The notes under the pieces are model-generated. The model worked only from the letters and a program-made list of their open reading frames with translations. It was not told the DNA's origin and did not search any database. The translations under genes and the position numbers were made by a program. A stretch of DNA of 64,000 nt from Microbulbifer donghaiensis (lineage in GTDB: Bacteria > Pseudomonadota > Gammaproteobacteria > Pseudomonadales > Cellvibrionaceae): positions 1,873,615 to 1,937,614 of the forward strand of contig NZ_FQVA01000001.1 in the NCBI RefSeq assembly GCF_900129095.1, given 5' to 3'. Below, in pieces: positions 62,379 to 64,000 of this stretch (within the stretch, counting starts at the first letter, position 1; each line of letters opens with the position of its first letter).

Positions 62379-64000
62379 ATGAAAAAACCAAGCGGATTTT
62401 TAGGGGTAATCTCTCTCTTTGTACTAGTTACCGCCTGCGGGCCAAAAAACGAATCGACAGCTGACATAGCAACCGGCGCCGAGAACAATGCGCAGCAGGT
62501 TGCGTTGATTGACCGGGAGCTGCTGTTCGGCAACCCCGACCGCTTCCAGGGACGCCTGAGCCCCGATGGACAAATGATGAGTTTCCTGGCGCCGCTGGAC
62601 GGCGTGATGAATGTCTGGGTCGCGCCGGCCGGGAAAATAGAGGCAGCGGAGCCCTTGACCAATGACACCGGGCGCGGAATACAACAGCATTTTTGGGCCC
62701 AGGACAGCAAGCACCTGCTGTATCGGCAGGACAAAAACGGCGATGAAAACTGGCACCTGTACAGCATTGATTTGCTAAGCAGGAAAATCGTTGACCTGTC
62801 TCCCTATGAGGGCGTGCAGGCACAGATGATTGCGCAGAGTGAAACGCAGCCGGGCGTTGTCGTCATCGGCATGAACGATCGGGACGCACGCTGGCACGAT
62901 CTGTACAAGGTGAACCTGAAAACTGCCAGCCGGGAACTGATCCTCGAAAACGACGGTTTCGCCACTTTCTATCTCGACAACGAACTGCAGTTACGCCTCG
63001 CCACCGAATCAACACCGAGCGGCGGCTTTAATGTGTTCGAGTGGCGCGACGAGGAGTGGCTGCAGCTGTTCGAGATTCCCGTCGCAGACACCTTCACGAC
63101 CCAGATTCTCGGCTTCGATGCCGCAAACAGTGGCATCTATCTGCTCGATAGCCGCGATCGCGACAAGGCGGCCCTGGTTTATATGGACCTGACTTCCGGC
63201 GATACAGATACGCTGGCGGAGTCACAACAGGCCGATATTTCCAAGGTGTTTTTCCATCCGCGCAATCACGAGCCCATCGCCTATTCGGTGAATGTGCACA
63301 CCAACCAGTGGACTGCACTGGAGGAGGAATACACGGATGCTTTCTCCGCTTTGAACTCCAAGGTAATGGGGGATTTCGACATACTCGCGTCCACACTGGA
63401 CGCCTCCAAGTGGGTGCTCTATACGGATAGCGGCAACGCGTCACCGGTCTACCAGGTTTTCCAGCGGGAAAACAACGCGCTGGAAAAGCTTTTTGTCACC
63501 AATCCGAAGCTTGCCGACCTGGCGCTGGCGAAAACATACTCGCATACCATCCGCTCGCGGGACGGCATGGACCTGGTGTCCTACCTGACCCTGCCGCGAG
63601 ATGCGGATGAAAATGGAGGCGTGGCCCAGCCGGTACCGATGGTGCTACTGGTACACGGCGGCCCCTGGGGACGCGATAATTTCGGTTACTCGGGCATTGT
63701 GCAGTGGCTCGCCAATCGCGGCTACGCGGTGCTGCAGGTGAACTTCCGCTCATCCACCGGCTTTGGTAAATCCTTCCTGAATGCAGGAAACGGCGAGTGG
63801 GCCGGGGCCATGCACAACGATCTTATCGACGCGGTGGATTGGGCAATCAAACAGGGCGTCACCTCCACAGACAAAGTTGCCATCATGGGTGGCAGCTACG
63901 GCGGCTATGCGACACTGGTAGGACTGACATTTACCCCCGAAAAGTTTGCCTGCGGTGTGGATATCGTCGGCCCCTCTAACCTGAATACGTTACTGGATTC
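62379..64000 (+). CDS. S9-family (prolyl oligopeptidase-type) peptidase lipoprotein, partial
   Basis: The frame opens with ATG at 62379 and runs off the right edge after about 540 residues. Signal peptide with lipobox LVTACG (Cys20). An N-terminal beta-propeller region (FWAQDSKHLLYRQDKNGDENWHLYSIDL and similar blades, about 45-400) precedes an alpha/beta-hydrolase domain with VPMVLLVHGGPWGRDNFGYSGIVQWLANRGYAVLQVNFRSSTGFG and the nucleophile serine in AIMGGSYGGYATLVGL. The catalytic Asp and His lie beyond the window. It should be a periplasmic or outer-membrane-anchored dipeptidyl or acylaminoacyl peptidase. Confidence 0.9.
   Translation, partial: MKKPSGFLGVISLFVLVTACGPKNESTADIATGAENNAQQVALIDRELLFGNPDRFQGRLSPDGQMMSFLAPLDGVMNVWVAPAGKIEAAEPLTNDTGRGIQQHFWAQDSKHLLYRQDKNGDENWHLYSIDLLSRKIVDLSPYEGVQAQMIAQSETQPGVVVIGMNDRDARWHDLYKVNLKTASRELILENDGFATFYLDNELQLRLATESTPSGGFNVFEWRDEEWLQLFEIPVADTFTTQILGFDAANSGIYLLDSRDRDKAALVYMDLTSGDTDTLAESQQADISKVFFHPRNHEPIAYSVNVHTNQWTALEEEYTDAFSALNSKVMGDFDILASTLDASKWVLYTDSGNASPVYQVFQRENNALEKLFVTNPKLADLALAKTYSHTIRSRDGMDLVSYLTLPRDADENGGVAQPVPMVLLVHGGPWGRDNFGYSGIVQWLANRGYAVLQVNFRSSTGFGKSFLNAGNGEWAGAMHNDLIDAVDWAIKQGVTSTDKVAIMGGSYGGYATLVGLTFTPEKFACGVDIVGPSNLNTLLD

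Overview
The window reads as a chromosomal segment of a GC-rich, marine-type gammaproteobacterium. A Microbulbifer-like member of the Cellvibrionales is my inference, from an MvaT-type H-NS protein, a SelD fused to an FAD oxidoreductase, a large TonB-dependent receptor, a MalT-type regulator beside a GH13 glucosidase, and many hairpin intergenic repeats. No rRNA, tRNA, CRISPR array or prophage was seen. Almost all of it is housekeeping or metabolic DNA. The exception is an AT-richer block at about 39.1-45.4 kb.

Layout. 1-8.7 kb: the end of a marR-emrA-like efflux operon, parC, a LysR/azoR divergent pair, a DUF2214 membrane protein coupled to the fetA-fetB iron exporter pair, and small envelope proteins. 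8.8-16 kb: an Aquifex-type aconitase downstream of a 1744-residue DUF748/AsmA-like protein that carries a striking series of paired cysteines. 16.2-26.1 kb: a SelD-oxidoreductase fusion, type II NADH dehydrogenase, sirtuin, histidine phosphatase, MvaT-like protein, CBS protein, SLC13 permease and mnmH. SelD plus MnmH supply selenophosphate and use it for tRNA 2-selenouridine; no selenocysteine genes are in view. 26.1-33.2 kb: a 268-bp MITE-like element, then minus-strand genes (SDR, VOC, DUF2750, rlmD, YgjP-type peptidase, hotdog thioesterase, DUF2799 lipoprotein, MBL hydrolase, an alpha/beta-hydrolase-like protein). 33.5-38.1 kb: MalT-type activator and GH13 alpha-glucosidase.

39.1-45 kb is an integron gene-cassette array with no integrase in the window (a CALIN-type cluster). 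Eight attC-like sites separate minus-strand cassettes: a nitrilase, a LysE exporter and several unknown membrane or secreted proteins. An IS3-family element sits inside one attC.

45.4-55.4 kb: a RetSat/phytoene-desaturase-like oxidoreductase, a ParD-like/methionine aminopeptidase pair with two palindromic candidate operators, an ECF sigma factor overlapping a possible anti-sigma gene, a TonB-dependent receptor whose leader can pair with its own ribosome binding site, ohrR-ohr, and a secreted esterase. 55.5-62.3 kb: the complete histidine utilisation set (hutG-hutI on minus; hutC, hutU, hutH on plus), with a palindromic candidate HutC operator in the divergent gap. The window ends inside an S9-family peptidase lipoprotein.

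The most unusual observations are the 12 regularly spaced cysteine pairs of the DUF748 protein, the integrase-less cassette array with its attC-inserted IS and one decayed attC, the MITE whose two ends supply the stop codons of both flanking genes, and a set of hairpin repeats. All functional calls come from reading the sequence; no database search was run.
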